From Achromobacter sp. RTa (lineage in GTDB: Bacteria > Pseudomonadota > Gammaproteobacteria > Burkholderiales > Burkholderiaceae_B), in NCBI RefSeq assembly GCF_000757485.1, contig NZ_JPYO01000041.1, positions 62,001-126,000 of the forward strand: a DNA stretch of 64,000 bases, written 5' to 3'. The translations under genes were made by a program, and so were the position numbers. Position 1 is the stretch's first letter. The number at the start of each line of letters is the position of its first letter. The notes under the pieces were generated by a model. That model was given only the letters and a program-made list of their open reading frames with translations, was not told the origin of the DNA and searched no databases. Of this stretch, positions 41,172 through 50,010 are shown piece by piece.

Positions 41172-41194
41172 AAGATGTATTATAAATATATGTT
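41172..41194 (+). promoter_or_regulatory. NsrR-type operator upstream of hmp
   Basis: A 23-bp imperfect palindrome with an 11-1-11 layout: AAGATGTATTA, one T, then AAATATATGTT (the reverse complement of AACATATATTT). Both halves resemble the NsrR half-site AAnATGCATTT. It lies 37-59 bp before the flavohemoglobin start, and an NsrR gene follows hmp, so NO-sensitive repression of hmp is the simplest reading. A TATTAT inside it may also be the -10 box. Confidence 0.7.
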
Positions 41195-41230
41195 TAATGG
41201 CGAACACGATCGCACCACAAGGAGCAGTAG

Positions 41231-42448
41231 ATGTTGAGTCCCCAAATCCGCGCCCTGGTCAAGGGCACGGCCCCCGTCCTCAAGACGCATGGCGTTGCGC
41301 TGACCCGGCATTTCTATGCCCGCATGTTCCAGCACAATCCCGAGCTCAAGCACGTCTTCAACCAAGGCCACCAGGCAGGCGGCGAGCAGCAGCAGGCGCT
41401 GGCCGGCGCGGTCGCGGCCTATGCCGAACACATCGACGATCCCTCGGTGCTCATGCCGGTCGTGACGCGCATCGTGCACAAGCACGTCAGCCTGGGCATC
41501 CGCCCGGAGCACTATCCGATCGTGGGCAAGCACCTGCTGGCGTCCATCCGCGAAGTGCTGGGCGAGGCGGCTACGGACGAACTGGTGGACGCCTGGGCTG
41601 CGGCCTACGGCCAGCTGGCCGATCTGCTGATCGGCGAAGAAGCGCGCCTGTATGGGGAATCGGCCGCCAAGCCGGGCGGCTGGACGGGCTGGCGCGCGTT
41701 CCGCGTGGTGGGCAAGCAGCGTGAAAGCGCCGAGATCACCTCGTTCTACCTGGCGCCTGCCGACGGCGGCGCGGTGCCGGCTTATCAGCCGGGCCAGTAT
41801 GTTTCTGTGCGCCTGTACGTGCCTGAACTGGGCCTGATGCAGCCGCGCCAGTACAGCCTGTCGGACGCGCCGGGCCAAGACCGCCTGCGCATTTCGGTCA
41901 AGCGCGAAGCGGGCAGCGGCCAGACGCCGGCCGGCCGCGTTTCCACCGCCCTGCATGACCGCCTGGAAGAGGGTGGCGTGCTGGACGTGGCGCCGCCGCA
42001 GGGCGATTTCCACCTGCGCGAGGAAGGCAAGGCCCCGGTCGTGCTGCTGAGCGGCGGCGTGGGTTTGACTCCCATGGTCTCCATCCTGAATCACCTGGTG
42101 CGCCTCAACGACGACCGGCAGATCCGTTTCGTGCACGGCTGCCGCAACAGTTCGGCGCATGCCATGAAGGAGCACATCAACAGCATCGCCGCGGAACGCG
42201 ACAACGTGCGCAAGGCGGTGTTCTACGAGGAAGTGGGCCATGGCGATCAGCGCGGCCGCGACTACGACCATACCGGCCGCGTGGACTTGCATGCCATCCG
42301 CGAGGACGCCATCGTTCCGGGCGCCGACTACTACCTCTGCGGCCCGGCCGGCTTCATGCGCGCGCAACGCCAGGCCTTGACCAGCCTGGGCGTGGCCGAG
42401 GACCGGATCCACGCCGAGGCCTTCGGCAGCGGCGGCGCGCCCGCCTGA
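41231..42448 (+). CDS. hmp: Flavohemoglobin, nitric oxide dioxygenase
   Basis: A 405-residue protein: globin domain (1-~140) with proximal heme His85 and distal Tyr29/Gln53 as in E. coli Hmp, then an FAD-binding domain (PRQYSLSDAPG) and an NAD(P)H-binding domain (VVLLSGGVGLTPMVSIL, LCGPAGFM). It oxidises NO to nitrate using O2 and NAD(P)H in the cytoplasm. Start at 41231 with GGAG six bases upstream. An NsrR-like operator precedes it and nsrR follows 58 bp later on the same strand, consistent with an autoregulated NO-detoxification unit. Confidence 0.96.
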   Translation: MLSPQIRALVKGTAPVLKTHGVALTRHFYARMFQHNPELKHVFNQGHQAGGEQQQALAGAVAAYAEHIDDPSVLMPVVTRIVHKHVSLGIRPEHYPIVGKHLLASIREVLGEAATDELVDAWAAAYGQLADLLIGEEARLYGESAAKPGGWTGWRAFRVVGKQRESAEITSFYLAPADGGAVPAYQPGQYVSVRLYVPELGLMQPRQYSLSDAPGQDRLRISVKREAGSGQTPAGRVSTALHDRLEEGGVLDVAPPQGDFHLREEGKAPVVLLSGGVGLTPMVSILNHLVRLNDDRQIRFVHGCRNSSAHAMKEHINSIAAERDNVRKAVFYEEVGHGDQRGRDYDHTGRVDLHAIREDAIVPGADYYLCGPAGFMRAQRQALTSLGVAEDRIHAEAFGSGGAPA

Positions 42449-42506
42449 GCGGTGTATCCTGGCGGCCTGCTTGCCCGGGGCCGCCGGGGATCTTCCCATC
42501 CATGCC

Positions 42507-42944
42507 ATGCAACTGACCCGATTCACCGACTTCGGCCTGCGCATCCTGATGTACCTGACGCAATGCCGCGACCGGCCCTCCGCCGTCACCATTCCGGAGA
42601 TCGCGGACCGCTTCGGCGTGTCGCGCAATCACCTGGTCAAGGTGGCGCACTTCATGGCGCAACGCGAGTGGATCGATACATCGCGGGGCAAGGGGGGCGG
42701 CCTGCGCCTGGCGCGGCCCGCCGCCGACTACCGGGTGGGCGACCTGATCCGCGAGCTGGAGCAGCAGGGGCCGCTGATCGATTGCCGCGAACCGCCTTGC
42801 GCGCTGGACGGTTCGTGCCGGCTGTCGGGCGTGCTGGCGCAGACCCTGCAGGCCTTCTACGAGGCCCTCAACGGCTATACGCTGGCCGACCTGGTGCGCG
42901 ACCCGACCGCCGCGGCCATCATCCGCCTGCACCGCGCCGCCTGA
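42507..42944 (+). CDS. nsrR: NO-sensing Rrf2-family repressor NsrR
   Basis: A 145-residue Rrf2 protein starting MQLTRFTDFGLRILMYLTQC. Three cluster cysteines are at 93, 98 and 104 (CREPPCALDGSC), the same C-x4-C-x5-C spacing as E. coli NsrR, and Asp8 is present near the N-terminus where it ligates the cluster in studied NsrR. The winged helix covers TIPEIADRFGVSRNHLVKVAH. NO destroys the [4Fe-4S] cluster and relieves repression. Placed directly after hmp; the ATG at 42507 is preferred to 42471 because it matches the family N-terminus. Confidence 0.94.
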   Translation: MQLTRFTDFGLRILMYLTQCRDRPSAVTIPEIADRFGVSRNHLVKVAHFMAQREWIDTSRGKGGGLRLARPAADYRVGDLIRELEQQGPLIDCREPPCALDGSCRLSGVLAQTLQAFYEALNGYTLADLVRDPTAAAIIRLHRAA

Positions 42945-43051
42945 GGCGGGGCATGATGTTTTGTTATGGATCCTGCGGAGTTTGGCATTTGCCGGACTAG
43001 CCGCGCGCACCCCAGAATAGGCTGAATTCCCTGTTTTCTGGATCTAGGCAT

Positions 43052-44302
43052 ATGCGCGTTTGCGTTATCGGTGCTGGCGTCGTGGGTGTTACGTCGGCTT
43101 ATTTCCTGGCGCGCCAGGGCCACGATGTGGTGCTGGTGGACAGCCAGCCTCGTCCGGCCGAGGTCTCCAGCTACGCCAACGGCGGGCAACTCAGCTATAG
43201 CTACGTGGCGCCGCTGGCCGGCCCCGGCGTGTTGCCCAGTGTGCCCGGCTGGCTGTTGCGCCAGGATTCCCCGCTGCGTTTCCGGCCCCGGCTGGATCCG
43301 CACCAATGGCGCTGGTGCCTGCAGTTCGCGCTGGCATGCCGGGAATCCGTGGCGCGGCAGTCGACCGCGCAACTGTCCGGCCTGTCCTACCTCAGCCGCG
43401 ACGTCATGCATACCCTGCTCGAGCAGGAAGACCTGGACTTCGGCCATCTGAAGAACGGCAAGCTCATCGCCTACCGCAGTCCGGCCTTGCTGGAGAAGGC
43501 GCGCGCGCTGGTGGAATACCAGGCGGCGCATGGGGCCGAGCAGCAGGTGCTGGACGCGGCCCAGACGCTGGCGCTGGAACCCGCGCTGGCCGGGATGGGC
43601 GGCAGCCTGGCGGGCGCAATCTTCACGCCTAGCGAAGAGGCGGGCGATTGCCGCCAGTTCACGGAAGCGCTGTTCGATCGCCTGCAGTCCCTGGGCAACG
43701 TGCAGTGCGCCATGTCCAACCCGGTCTCCGGCCTGCAGCGCGAAGGCCGCCGCATCGTGGCCGTGAATACCCGCGACGGCGATATCGGCGCGGACGCTAT
43801 CGTGCTGGCGACCGGCATCGGCACACGGACGCTGCTCAATCCCCTGGGCCACGACGTGCCGCTGTATCCGCTGAAGGGCTACAGCCTGAGCGTGCCGCTG
43901 GCCGATGACGACGAGTGCGTGGCGCCCAGTATCAGCGTGACGGACTACGAGCGGCGCATCGTCTATGCCCGCGTGGGCAGCGTATTGCGCATCGCGGCCA
44001 TGGTCGACATCGGCAGCGCCAATGCCGATATCGATCCAGCGCGCATCGCGCTGCTCAAGCGCCAGGTGCACGAGGCATTCCCGGCGCTGGACCTGCGCCA
44101 GGCCATTCCGTGGGCCGGACTGCGGCCGGCCACGCCGACCGGCAAGCCCCTGATCGGACGTAGCCCTGCGGCCGACAATCTGTGGCTAAACATCGGGCAA
44201 GGGGCGCTGGGCTTCACGCTGGCTTGCGGCAGCGCCGCGCTCCTGACCGCCCAGATGGCGGGCCTGCCGTTGCCGCTCGACCCCGCGCCGTTCCGTCCTT
44301 GA
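43052..44302 (+). CDS. dadA: D-amino acid dehydrogenase
   Basis: A 416-residue flavoprotein starting MRVCVIGAGVVGVTSAYFLARQG with the FAD GxGxxG motif, followed by the DadA-specific SSYANGGQLSYSYVAPLAGPGVLP and near the end WAGLRPATPTGKPLIG and LWLNIGQGALGFTLACGSA. It oxidises D-amino acids such as D-alanine to keto acids and passes electrons to the respiratory chain at the inner membrane. Length agrees with E. coli DadA (432). Alone on the plus strand with no alanine racemase next to it, so induction by alanine cannot be read from context. Confidence 0.92.
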   Translation: MRVCVIGAGVVGVTSAYFLARQGHDVVLVDSQPRPAEVSSYANGGQLSYSYVAPLAGPGVLPSVPGWLLRQDSPLRFRPRLDPHQWRWCLQFALACRESVARQSTAQLSGLSYLSRDVMHTLLEQEDLDFGHLKNGKLIAYRSPALLEKARALVEYQAAHGAEQQVLDAAQTLALEPALAGMGGSLAGAIFTPSEEAGDCRQFTEALFDRLQSLGNVQCAMSNPVSGLQREGRRIVAVNTRDGDIGADAIVLATGIGTRTLLNPLGHDVPLYPLKGYSLSVPLADDDECVAPSISVTDYERRIVYARVGSVLRIAAMVDIGSANADIDPARIALLKRQVHEAFPALDLRQAIPWAGLRPATPTGKPLIGRSPAADNLWLNIGQGALGFTLACGSAALLTAQMAGLPLPLDPAPFRP

Positions 44303-44461
44303 AGATCGGGTATGTCCATTTCTAGATAGTTGCTGCCTTTTCATCGGCAGACGGACTGATCTGCGCTCAATAGGATATCGATCCTGTGCCGCCACGCACG
44401 CCGCCTCCCGGCGCCGCGCGCGGCGCGCAGCCGATCCCTCATTCCCCGAGCGCAAACCATC

Positions 44462-45364
44462 ATGTCCTACCTGTTTCCGCTGTTCGCCATCCTGTTCTGG
44501 GCGGGCAACGTCATCGTTTCCAAGATGGCCGCCAGCGCCATCTCTCCCACCGCCATCACCTTCTACCGGCTGGTGCTGGCGCTGTTCCTCATGGGCCTGT
44601 TCACGGCCCGGCCCGCCTGGCGCAACCGCAAGACCCTGCTGCGCCACTGGCCCAAGCTGGCCTTGTACGGCGCATTGTCGTCTGCCGTATTCCAGGCGCT
44701 TTCGTACCGGGCGGCCGAGACCACCACGGCCACCAACATGGCCATCCTGACCGCGCTGATTCCCTTGCTGAGCATGTTGCTCAGCGTGGTGATCCTGCGC
44801 GATCCGCTGACCCTGGGCATGGCCGCGGGCGGCGCGCTTTCGTTCCTCGGCCTGCTGTACCTGGTGGGGCAGGGGGACGTGTTGAGCGTGTTCCAGCACG
44901 GCATCCACGTGGGCGACGGCCTGATGCTGCTGGCGGCCCTGTCCTATGCGCTGTACGGCGTGCTGCTGCGGCACTGGAAGGTGCCGGTGCCGGCGTGGCA
45001 ATCGACCTTCGTGCAGTCGTTCTTCGCGCTGCTCTATATGCTGCCCCTGTACCTGCGCGTGCCGGCCGCGCAGGCCGCGCTGGACGTGAACACCATCCCC
45101 TTGATTCTCTACGCCGGCATTTTTTCGTCCGTGCTGCTGTCGTTCCTGTGGATCGAGGGCGTGCATCGCCTGGGGCCGAACCGCTGCAGCATCTTCATCA
45201 ACCTGCTGCCGCTGTTTACCGCGCTGGCCGCCTTCGTGATGCTGCGCGAAGAGTTGCACATGTACCACCTGCTGGGCGGCGCGGTGACGCTGGCCGGCGT
45301 GTTGCTGGCGCAGACCGTGCAGCGGCCCCTGTTCGGCCGCTCCCGGGAGCTGGCGCTGGACTAG
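44462..45364 (+). CDS. EamA/DMT-superfamily permease
   Basis: A 300-residue protein with ten predicted helices in two EamA repeats: FAILFWAGNVIVSKMAASAISPTAITFYRLVLAL at the start and ILYAGIFSSVLLSFLWIEGVHRLGPNRCSIFINLLPLF in the second half. It is a drug/metabolite transporter, probably an exporter of amino acids or related compounds; the substrate is not known. The end overlaps the convergent flavin reductase gene by four bases. The 159-bp gap before it holds no feature I can name. Confidence 0.88.
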   Translation: MSYLFPLFAILFWAGNVIVSKMAASAISPTAITFYRLVLALFLMGLFTARPAWRNRKTLLRHWPKLALYGALSSAVFQALSYRAAETTTATNMAILTALIPLLSMLLSVVILRDPLTLGMAAGGALSFLGLLYLVGQGDVLSVFQHGIHVGDGLMLLAALSYALYGVLLRHWKVPVPAWQSTFVQSFFALLYMLPLYLRVPAAQAALDVNTIPLILYAGIFSSVLLSFLWIEGVHRLGPNRCSIFINLLPLFTALAAFVMLREELHMYHLLGGAVTLAGVLLAQTVQRPLFGRSRELALD

Positions 45365-46026
45365 GGCCGTTCACGGGCGGTGGGCTGCTCGGCCGATTCC
45401 CACACATTGCGGGCCCGGGGCGTCTCGATCCGGTAGTCCGAATACTTCCGCGTAAAGAAATCCGCGCCCAGCCTGGCGGCCGCCTCCAGCGGCTGCCAGG
45501 GATCCGCCTCGACCTCGCCGCGCAGATTGCCCACGCCATGCACGTAGCCAACGAAATCCGAGTGGGTGTAGCGCGCGTACTCCTGGACCTGGTGCACGAT
45601 GCCCAGCGCCGCGCCGGGATATGTTTCTTCCGACGCCACGGCCAGCCCCAGGCGCTTGCCGGCCATGCGGGCCTTGACCCGCTCCGGCTCGGGGCCCGCG
45701 CCGGCATAGTGGCCGAATGACCTGTCGAAGAAAGCCTTGGTCTGCGCCGACATGCCGTACCAATAGATGGGCGTGCAGATCAGCGCGCCGTCGGCCGGCA
45801 GGAAGTGTTCCAGGAACAGCTCCGCATAGCGGTCGGAGGGCGCGGGTTTGCGCCGCAAGTCGGGCAGGAATTCTTGGATGTAATCGTCCAGGAACAGGAG
45901 GGTGGCGGAGGCGCCGGCGGCTTCGGCCCCGCGTAGCGCGGCCGCGCCGAGCGCCGCGCTGTTGCCATCGCGCCGCGGGCTGCCCACCAGGATGAGCAGG
46001 CGTTTTTCAGGATGATGTGAATTCAT
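45361..46026 (-). CDS. NAD(P)H-dependent FMN reductase/flavodoxin-like protein
   Basis: A 221-residue flavodoxin-fold protein. The FMN phosphate loop is LVGSPRRDGNSAALG and the isoalloxazine-binding segment is CTPIYWYGMSAQTKAFFDRSF, typical of the NADPH-dependent FMN reductase (WrbA/iron-sulfur flavoprotein-like) family. It likely reduces quinones, azo dyes or flavins in the cytoplasm. Divergent from the LysR gene at 46153, with a palindromic LysR-type site between, so it is probably the regulator's target. Overlaps the EamA permease convergently by four bases. Confidence 0.85.
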   Translation of the reverse strand: MNSHHPEKRLLILVGSPRRDGNSAALGAAALRGAEAAGASATLLFLDDYIQEFLPDLRRKPAPSDRYAELFLEHFLPADGALICTPIYWYGMSAQTKAFFDRSFGHYAGAGPEPERVKARMAGKRLGLAVASEETYPGAALGIVHQVQEYARYTHSDFVGYVHGVGNLRGEVEADPWQPLEAAARLGADFFTRKYSDYRIETPRARNVWESAEQPTARERP

Positions 46027-46118
46027 GCTGGATTCCTTGTTTACGCATGCGATGTTCGATGCGACAAGGAAAATTTAGATTTAAAGGGAAGTGGCGACAA
46101 ATGAGGATTCCTAAACTA

Positions 46119-46137
46119 AGATGAGTCAATTTCATCT
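46119..46137. promoter_or_regulatory. LysR-type inverted repeat
   Basis: AGATGA (46119-46124), seven bases, TCATCT (46132-46137): a perfect 6-bp inverted repeat including a T-N11-A core. It lies 15-34 bp before the LysR start and in the divergent gap with the flavin reductase, the standard place for autoregulation and activation. Confidence 0.5.
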
Positions 46138-46152
46138 GAATGGCAGGCATCC

Positions 46153-47082
46153 ATGTTCGCGACGCTTCCTGTCACGGCGCTGCGCACCTTCGAGGCGGCG
46201 GCAAGGCTGCGCAGTTTCAAGCTGGCCGCGGCAGAGCTCTCGGTCACCGCTACGGCTGTTTCCCATCAGGTCAAGGCGCTGGAGCGGCACGTGGGGGTGG
46301 CGCTGTTCGATCGGGTGCCGCGCGGCGTCCGCCTGACCGGCGCGGGCGAACGCCTATTCGCGCGCGTGCACGGGGCGCTGCTCGACGTGGCCCAGACGCT
46401 GGACGCCTTGCGTCCCACGCCGGCCTCGGGCGCGCTGACCGTATCCACCACGCATTCGTTCGCGGCATTGTGGCTGGTGCCGCGGCTGGGACGATTCTAC
46501 GAGGCCTATCCGCAGTACCAGCTGCGCCTGAACGCCACCGCCGAACCCGTGGACCTGCTGCAGGACGCCAGCGTGGACGTGGCCGTGCGCTACAGCCGCC
46601 GGCGCTTTCCCGACCTGCACGCCGCCTGCATGCTGCAGGAGTGGTTTGGCGTCTATGGCGCGCCGGCCCTGGCGGCGCGGCAGGGCAAGCGCCCGCCCGC
46701 GCTGGTGACCGTGCGCTGGCGCGATTCGCCCTTGTATGACCAGGGCTGGCAGGATTGGTGCGAGGCGGCCGGGCTGCCGGCCTGGCTGCGGCCGGCGGCG
46801 GAGCATGCCTACACGGAGGAACATTACGCCTTGCAGGCCGCCATCGCGGGGCAGGGCCTGGTGCTGGCCAGTTCCGTGATGGTGTCGGACAGCGTGGGCG
46901 CGGGGACCCTGGCGCCCTATAGGCCGGAGGTCCAGGTGGAGGGCGCCGCCTACACCGCCCTGTGCGCGCCGGGCCGCGAACGGCATCCGCCGGTCAAGGC
47001 TTTCCTGGCCTGGCTGGGCCAGGAATTCCAGGCCCAGCCAGGCGCGCGGCCTGGATTGACGGGCGCTGAGAGCCGCTTCTAA
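46153..47082 (+). CDS. LysR-family regulator (GcvA-like)
   Basis: A 309-residue regulator. The helix-turn-helix reads LRTFEAAARLRSFKLAAAELSVTATAVSHQVKALE, close to the GcvA subgroup, followed by the effector domain (LTVSTTHSFAALWLVPRLGRF, DVAVRYSRRRFPDLHAACML). It probably regulates the divergent FMN reductase. Spacing to the operator-like palindrome and to the divergent gene (126 bp) supports this. It is followed closely by a second LysR gene in the same direction, but the two belong to different subgroups. Confidence 0.9.
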   Translation: MFATLPVTALRTFEAAARLRSFKLAAAELSVTATAVSHQVKALERHVGVALFDRVPRGVRLTGAGERLFARVHGALLDVAQTLDALRPTPASGALTVSTTHSFAALWLVPRLGRFYEAYPQYQLRLNATAEPVDLLQDASVDVAVRYSRRRFPDLHAACMLQEWFGVYGAPALAARQGKRPPALVTVRWRDSPLYDQGWQDWCEAAGLPAWLRPAAEHAYTEEHYALQAAIAGQGLVLASSVMVSDSVGAGTLAPYRPEVQVEGAAYTALCAPGRERHPPVKAFLAWLGQEFQAQPGARPGLTGAESRF

Positions 47083-47186
47083 TATCGTCCCGCAAATCGG
47101 CGCTTTCCGCGCCGATGGCTTTGGAACACAGACTATCGCATGAGGCCTGCCACCTTAGTACCGCGCCGCATCGACCGCCGCGAACC

Positions 47187-48092
47187 ATGAACCGCTTCCA
47201 TGAAATGAGCGTATTCCTGGCGGTGGCCGATGCGCAGAGTTTCGCGGGCGCGGCCAGGCGCCTGGAGATGTCGGCGCCCGCCGTCACGCGCAGCGTGGCC
47301 GCGCTGGAGAGGCGGCTGGGGGCGTTGCTGGTCGTGCGCACCACGCGCAGCCTGCGCCTGACCGAGGCCGGCCAGCGCTATGCCGCCGATTGCCGCCGCA
47401 TCCTGGAGGAAGTGGAGCAGGCCGATGACGCGGCCGCCGGCGCGATGGCCGCGCCGCGCGGCGCGCTCAGCATCACCGCGCCCGCGTTCTTCGGGGAACT
47501 GCACGTGATGCCGGCCGTGCTGGGATACCTGCGTGCGCACCGCGAGGTTTCGGTGCGCACCCTGCTGGTGGACCGCGTGGTGAACCTGCTGGACGAAGGG
47601 ATCGACGTGGCCGTGCGCATCGGCGCCTTGCCCGATTCTTCCTTGACGGCCGTGCCGGTGGGGCAGGTGCGCCGTGTTGTCTGCGCCGCGCCCGCCTTCC
47701 TGCGGGAGCATGGCGTCCCCGAGGATCCGGACGCCTTGCAGCGCTATTGCACGATCACGGCGGCGCTCGAAGGACGGGGGGCGCAATGGCGTTTCATGCA
47801 GGACGGGCAGCCCAGGCGGGTGCGAGTGGATTCGCAGCTGACGGTCACGACATTCCAGGCCGCGGTGCTGGCGGCCTGCGAGGGCTGGGGCCTGACCCAG
47901 GTCGTGTCCTACCAGGTGGCGCGGCACCTGGCCAGCGGGGCATTGCAGGTGGTGCTGCGCGACTTCGAGCTTCCGCCGTTGCCGGTGCACGTGGTGTATC
48001 CGGAAGGCCGTAAAAGCTCGGCCAAGGTGCGCAGCTTCGTCGAGTTCTGTGTCGAGGCCTTGAGGCGCGACCTGGCCGCGCCGCCGGCCTAG
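47187..48092 (+). CDS. LysR-family regulator (CrgA/DhcR-like)
   Basis: A 301-residue regulator from the ATG at 47187 (MNRFHEMSVFLAVADAQSF); the frame opens earlier at 47115. Helix-turn-helix AGAARRLEMSAPAVTRSVAALERRLG, then an effector domain with the CrgA-group features LLDEGIDVAVRIGALPDSSL and HVVYPEGRKSSAKVRSFVEF. It precedes the short GST-like and FMN-binding genes on the same strand with a 124-bp gap; whether it controls them is unknown. I saw no clear T-N11-A palindrome next to it. Confidence 0.9.
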   Translation: MNRFHEMSVFLAVADAQSFAGAARRLEMSAPAVTRSVAALERRLGALLVVRTTRSLRLTEAGQRYAADCRRILEEVEQADDAAAGAMAAPRGALSITAPAFFGELHVMPAVLGYLRAHREVSVRTLLVDRVVNLLDEGIDVAVRIGALPDSSLTAVPVGQVRRVVCAAPAFLREHGVPEDPDALQRYCTITAALEGRGAQWRFMQDGQPRRVRVDSQLTVTTFQAAVLAACEGWGLTQVVSYQVARHLASGALQVVLRDFELPPLPVHVVYPEGRKSSAKVRSFVEFCVEALRRDLAAPPA

Positions 48093-48216
48093 GGCCCGCG
48101 TCGGGGCCGCGCGGCTTTCTTTCACGCGGCGCAAGAGTGTCTTGCGCTGGCCGGCCGTTCACCCGGGGCCGGCGCGGGTTCAAGATGGAGGCTGCCTCCA
48201 ACCTGGAAAGCCCCTC

Positions 48217-48486
48217 ATGCAGACCGCCCAGCCTCCGCTTCTGATCTTCTACAGTTTCCCGCTGTCCGGCCATGCGCATCGCGTGGCCCTCATGTTGTCC
48301 GTGCCGGACGTGCCGCACAGGACGACCGACGTGGATTTGCGCGGACGGGAACGGAAGCTTCCCGCCTTTCTTGCCCTGAACGCGTTCGGGCAGGTGCCGG
48401 TCATCGACGGCGGCGGGGTCGTGGTTGCGGATTCGACCGCGGTGCAGCGCTGGCTGTCGGCGGCCTCCGGCCCGCTCGCCGCCTGA
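48217..48486 (+). CDS. Truncated glutathione S-transferase (N-terminal thioredoxin domain only)
   Basis: An 89-residue protein consisting only of the GST N-terminal domain: IFYSFPLSGHAHRVALMLS and FGQVPVIDGGGVVVADSTAVQRWL, with the cis-proline V-P-V and the D/E-S-T glutathione loop. The C-terminal all-helical domain (usually ~120 residues) is missing; the frame ends just after the first domain. It could be a gene remnant or a compact GST domain that pairs with the FMN-binding protein starting 32 bp downstream. Glutathione binding might be retained, but catalysis in this form is doubtful. Confidence 0.7.
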   Translation: MQTAQPPLLIFYSFPLSGHAHRVALMLSVPDVPHRTTDVDLRGRERKLPAFLALNAFGQVPVIDGGGVVVADSTAVQRWLSAASGPLAA

Positions 48487-48518
48487 CCGCGGCCGCCCGG
48501 GCCGCAAGGAACGCGATC

Positions 48519-49490
48519 ATGCCGATAGCCGAAACAACCATCGACACGCCGTCGCCCTGGCATGCGGGGGAAACGCTGCTGCAGCGGCACGCGGGCGTGG
48601 CCGAGCGCATGGAGGTGGCGGGGCGCAAGGTCATCCGCGACTACATGCCGGACCAGCACCGCGAGTTTTTCGCGCAGCTGCCATTCCTGGTGGCGGGGGC
48701 GGTGGATGCGCGGGGCGATCCCTGGGCGGGCGTGCTGGAAGGGCTGCCCGGATTCGCGGTGTCGCCCGATCCGCGCATCCTGCGCGTGGCCGCCATGCCC
48801 GACGCCGACGACCCATTGCTTGCCGGCCTGGGCGCGGGCCAGCCGGTGGCGGCACTGGGCATCGAGCTGCATACGCGCCGGCGCAATCGCGCGAACGGAC
48901 GCATTTCGGCCTGGGACGGCAAGCGCTTCGATATCGCCGTGGCGCAGTCTTTCGGCAATTGCCCGAAGTACATCCAGACGCGGGATTTCCATTTCTCCCG
49001 CTCGCCGGCCTTGCGCTTCGCCGGGGCGCCGCGAGAGCGCGCGGGGCTGGACGATGCCGCCCGCGCGCTGATCGCGCGGTCCGACACCCTGTTCGTGGCG
49101 AGCTATGCGGACGCCGGCGAGCGCACCGTCGACGTGTCGCACCGGGGAGGCAAGCCCGGCTTCGTGCGGGTGGAGGGCAACGTGCTGACCATTCCCGATT
49201 TCTCGGGCAACCGCTACTTCAACACGCTGGGCAACATGGTGCTGAATCCGCGCGCGGGGCTGCTCTTCATCGATTTCGAGCGCGGCGACGTGTTGCAGCT
49301 GTCGGGGCGCGCGGAGGTGATCCTGGACAGCCCCGAGATCGCCTCGTTCGAAGGCGCGGAGCGGCTGTGGCGGGTGCATGCGCGCCGGGTGGCGTTCCGG
49401 CCGGGCGCGCTGGCCCTGCGCTGGCGCTTCGACGCGTATTCGCCGGCTTTGCTGGCGACGGGGCAGTGGCCCGGCGCGCAGGGAGCCTAA
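48519..49490 (+). CDS. Pyridoxamine-5'-phosphate-oxidase-like FMN-binding protein
   Basis: A 323-residue split-barrel protein. MPDQHREFFAQLPFLVAGAVDARGDPWAGVLEGLPGF begins the FMN-binding barrel; RNRANGRISAW and FGNCPKYIQTRDF are typical of the long PNPOx-like family. A second barrel-like half follows (DTLFVASYA...GKPGFVRVEGNVLTIPDFSGNRYFNTLGN). Two barrels in one chain give a pseudo-dimer. The family usually reduces or oxidises small organic compounds with FMN or F420. It follows the GST-like domain by 32 bp in the same direction and overlaps the HxlR gene convergently by four bases. Substrate unknown. Confidence 0.82.
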   Translation: MPIAETTIDTPSPWHAGETLLQRHAGVAERMEVAGRKVIRDYMPDQHREFFAQLPFLVAGAVDARGDPWAGVLEGLPGFAVSPDPRILRVAAMPDADDPLLAGLGAGQPVAALGIELHTRRRNRANGRISAWDGKRFDIAVAQSFGNCPKYIQTRDFHFSRSPALRFAGAPRERAGLDDAARALIARSDTLFVASYADAGERTVDVSHRGGKPGFVRVEGNVLTIPDFSGNRYFNTLGNMVLNPRAGLLFIDFERGDVLQLSGRAEVILDSPEIASFEGAERLWRVHARRVAFRPGALALRWRFDAYSPALLATGQWPGAQGA

Positions 49491-49942
49491 CCCGCCGGCG
49501 CCACTTTCTGCACCACGGCGTCTTCCGGCCCGATCAGGCGGCCATCCTGTGCGCGGACCTCCAGCCGGCGCACGGGCTGGCCGCGCTTGCGGTCGATCAG
49601 CGTGGAATGGGCTTCGGCGGACGTGTAGTAGTGGTCTTCGCCCCATTGGCGCAGGCCGACGATCACCGGAAAGAGCGCGCGGCCCTTGTTCGTCAACACA
49701 TATTCCTGGTAGGCGCTGCCATCGGAAGCAGGGGCCGCGGCCAGGATACCGTGCGCCGCCAGCGTGCGCAGGCGGTCGCTGAGGATGTTCTTGGCCACTC
49801 CCAGGCTTTTCTGGAATTCCCCGAAGCGCCGCAGTCCGTCGAAGGCGTCGCGCACGATCAGCAGCGACCACCAGTCGCCGATCGCATCCAGCGAGCGCGC
49901 CACCGGGCAGGAGGCGCCTTCAAGACTTGTGCGTTTAACCAT
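49487..49942 (-). CDS. HxlR-family winged-helix regulator
   Basis: A 151-residue protein: CPVARSLDAIGDWWSLLIVRDAFDGLRRFGEFQKSLGVAKNILSDRLRTL is the HxlR DNA-binding core with its Cys near the N-terminus, which in this family can sense electrophiles or oxidants. The tail after residue 105 is typical. It is divergent from the MFS transporter at 50065 and a 7-bp inverted repeat lies between them, so repression of that transporter is likely. Convergent four-base overlap with the PNPOx-like gene. Confidence 0.9.
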   Translation of the reverse strand: MVKRTSLEGASCPVARSLDAIGDWWSLLIVRDAFDGLRRFGEFQKSLGVAKNILSDRLRTLAAHGILAAAPASDGSAYQEYVLTNKGRALFPVIVGLRQWGEDHYYTSAEAHSTLIDRKRGQPVRRLEVRAQDGRLIGPEDAVVQKVAPAG

Positions 49943-50010
49943 GTCGGATCCTTGCGGTAGGGCGGTCGATGACGTGCGGCAACGGCTGATTGCAATTTCG
50001 GTTGCATTAT

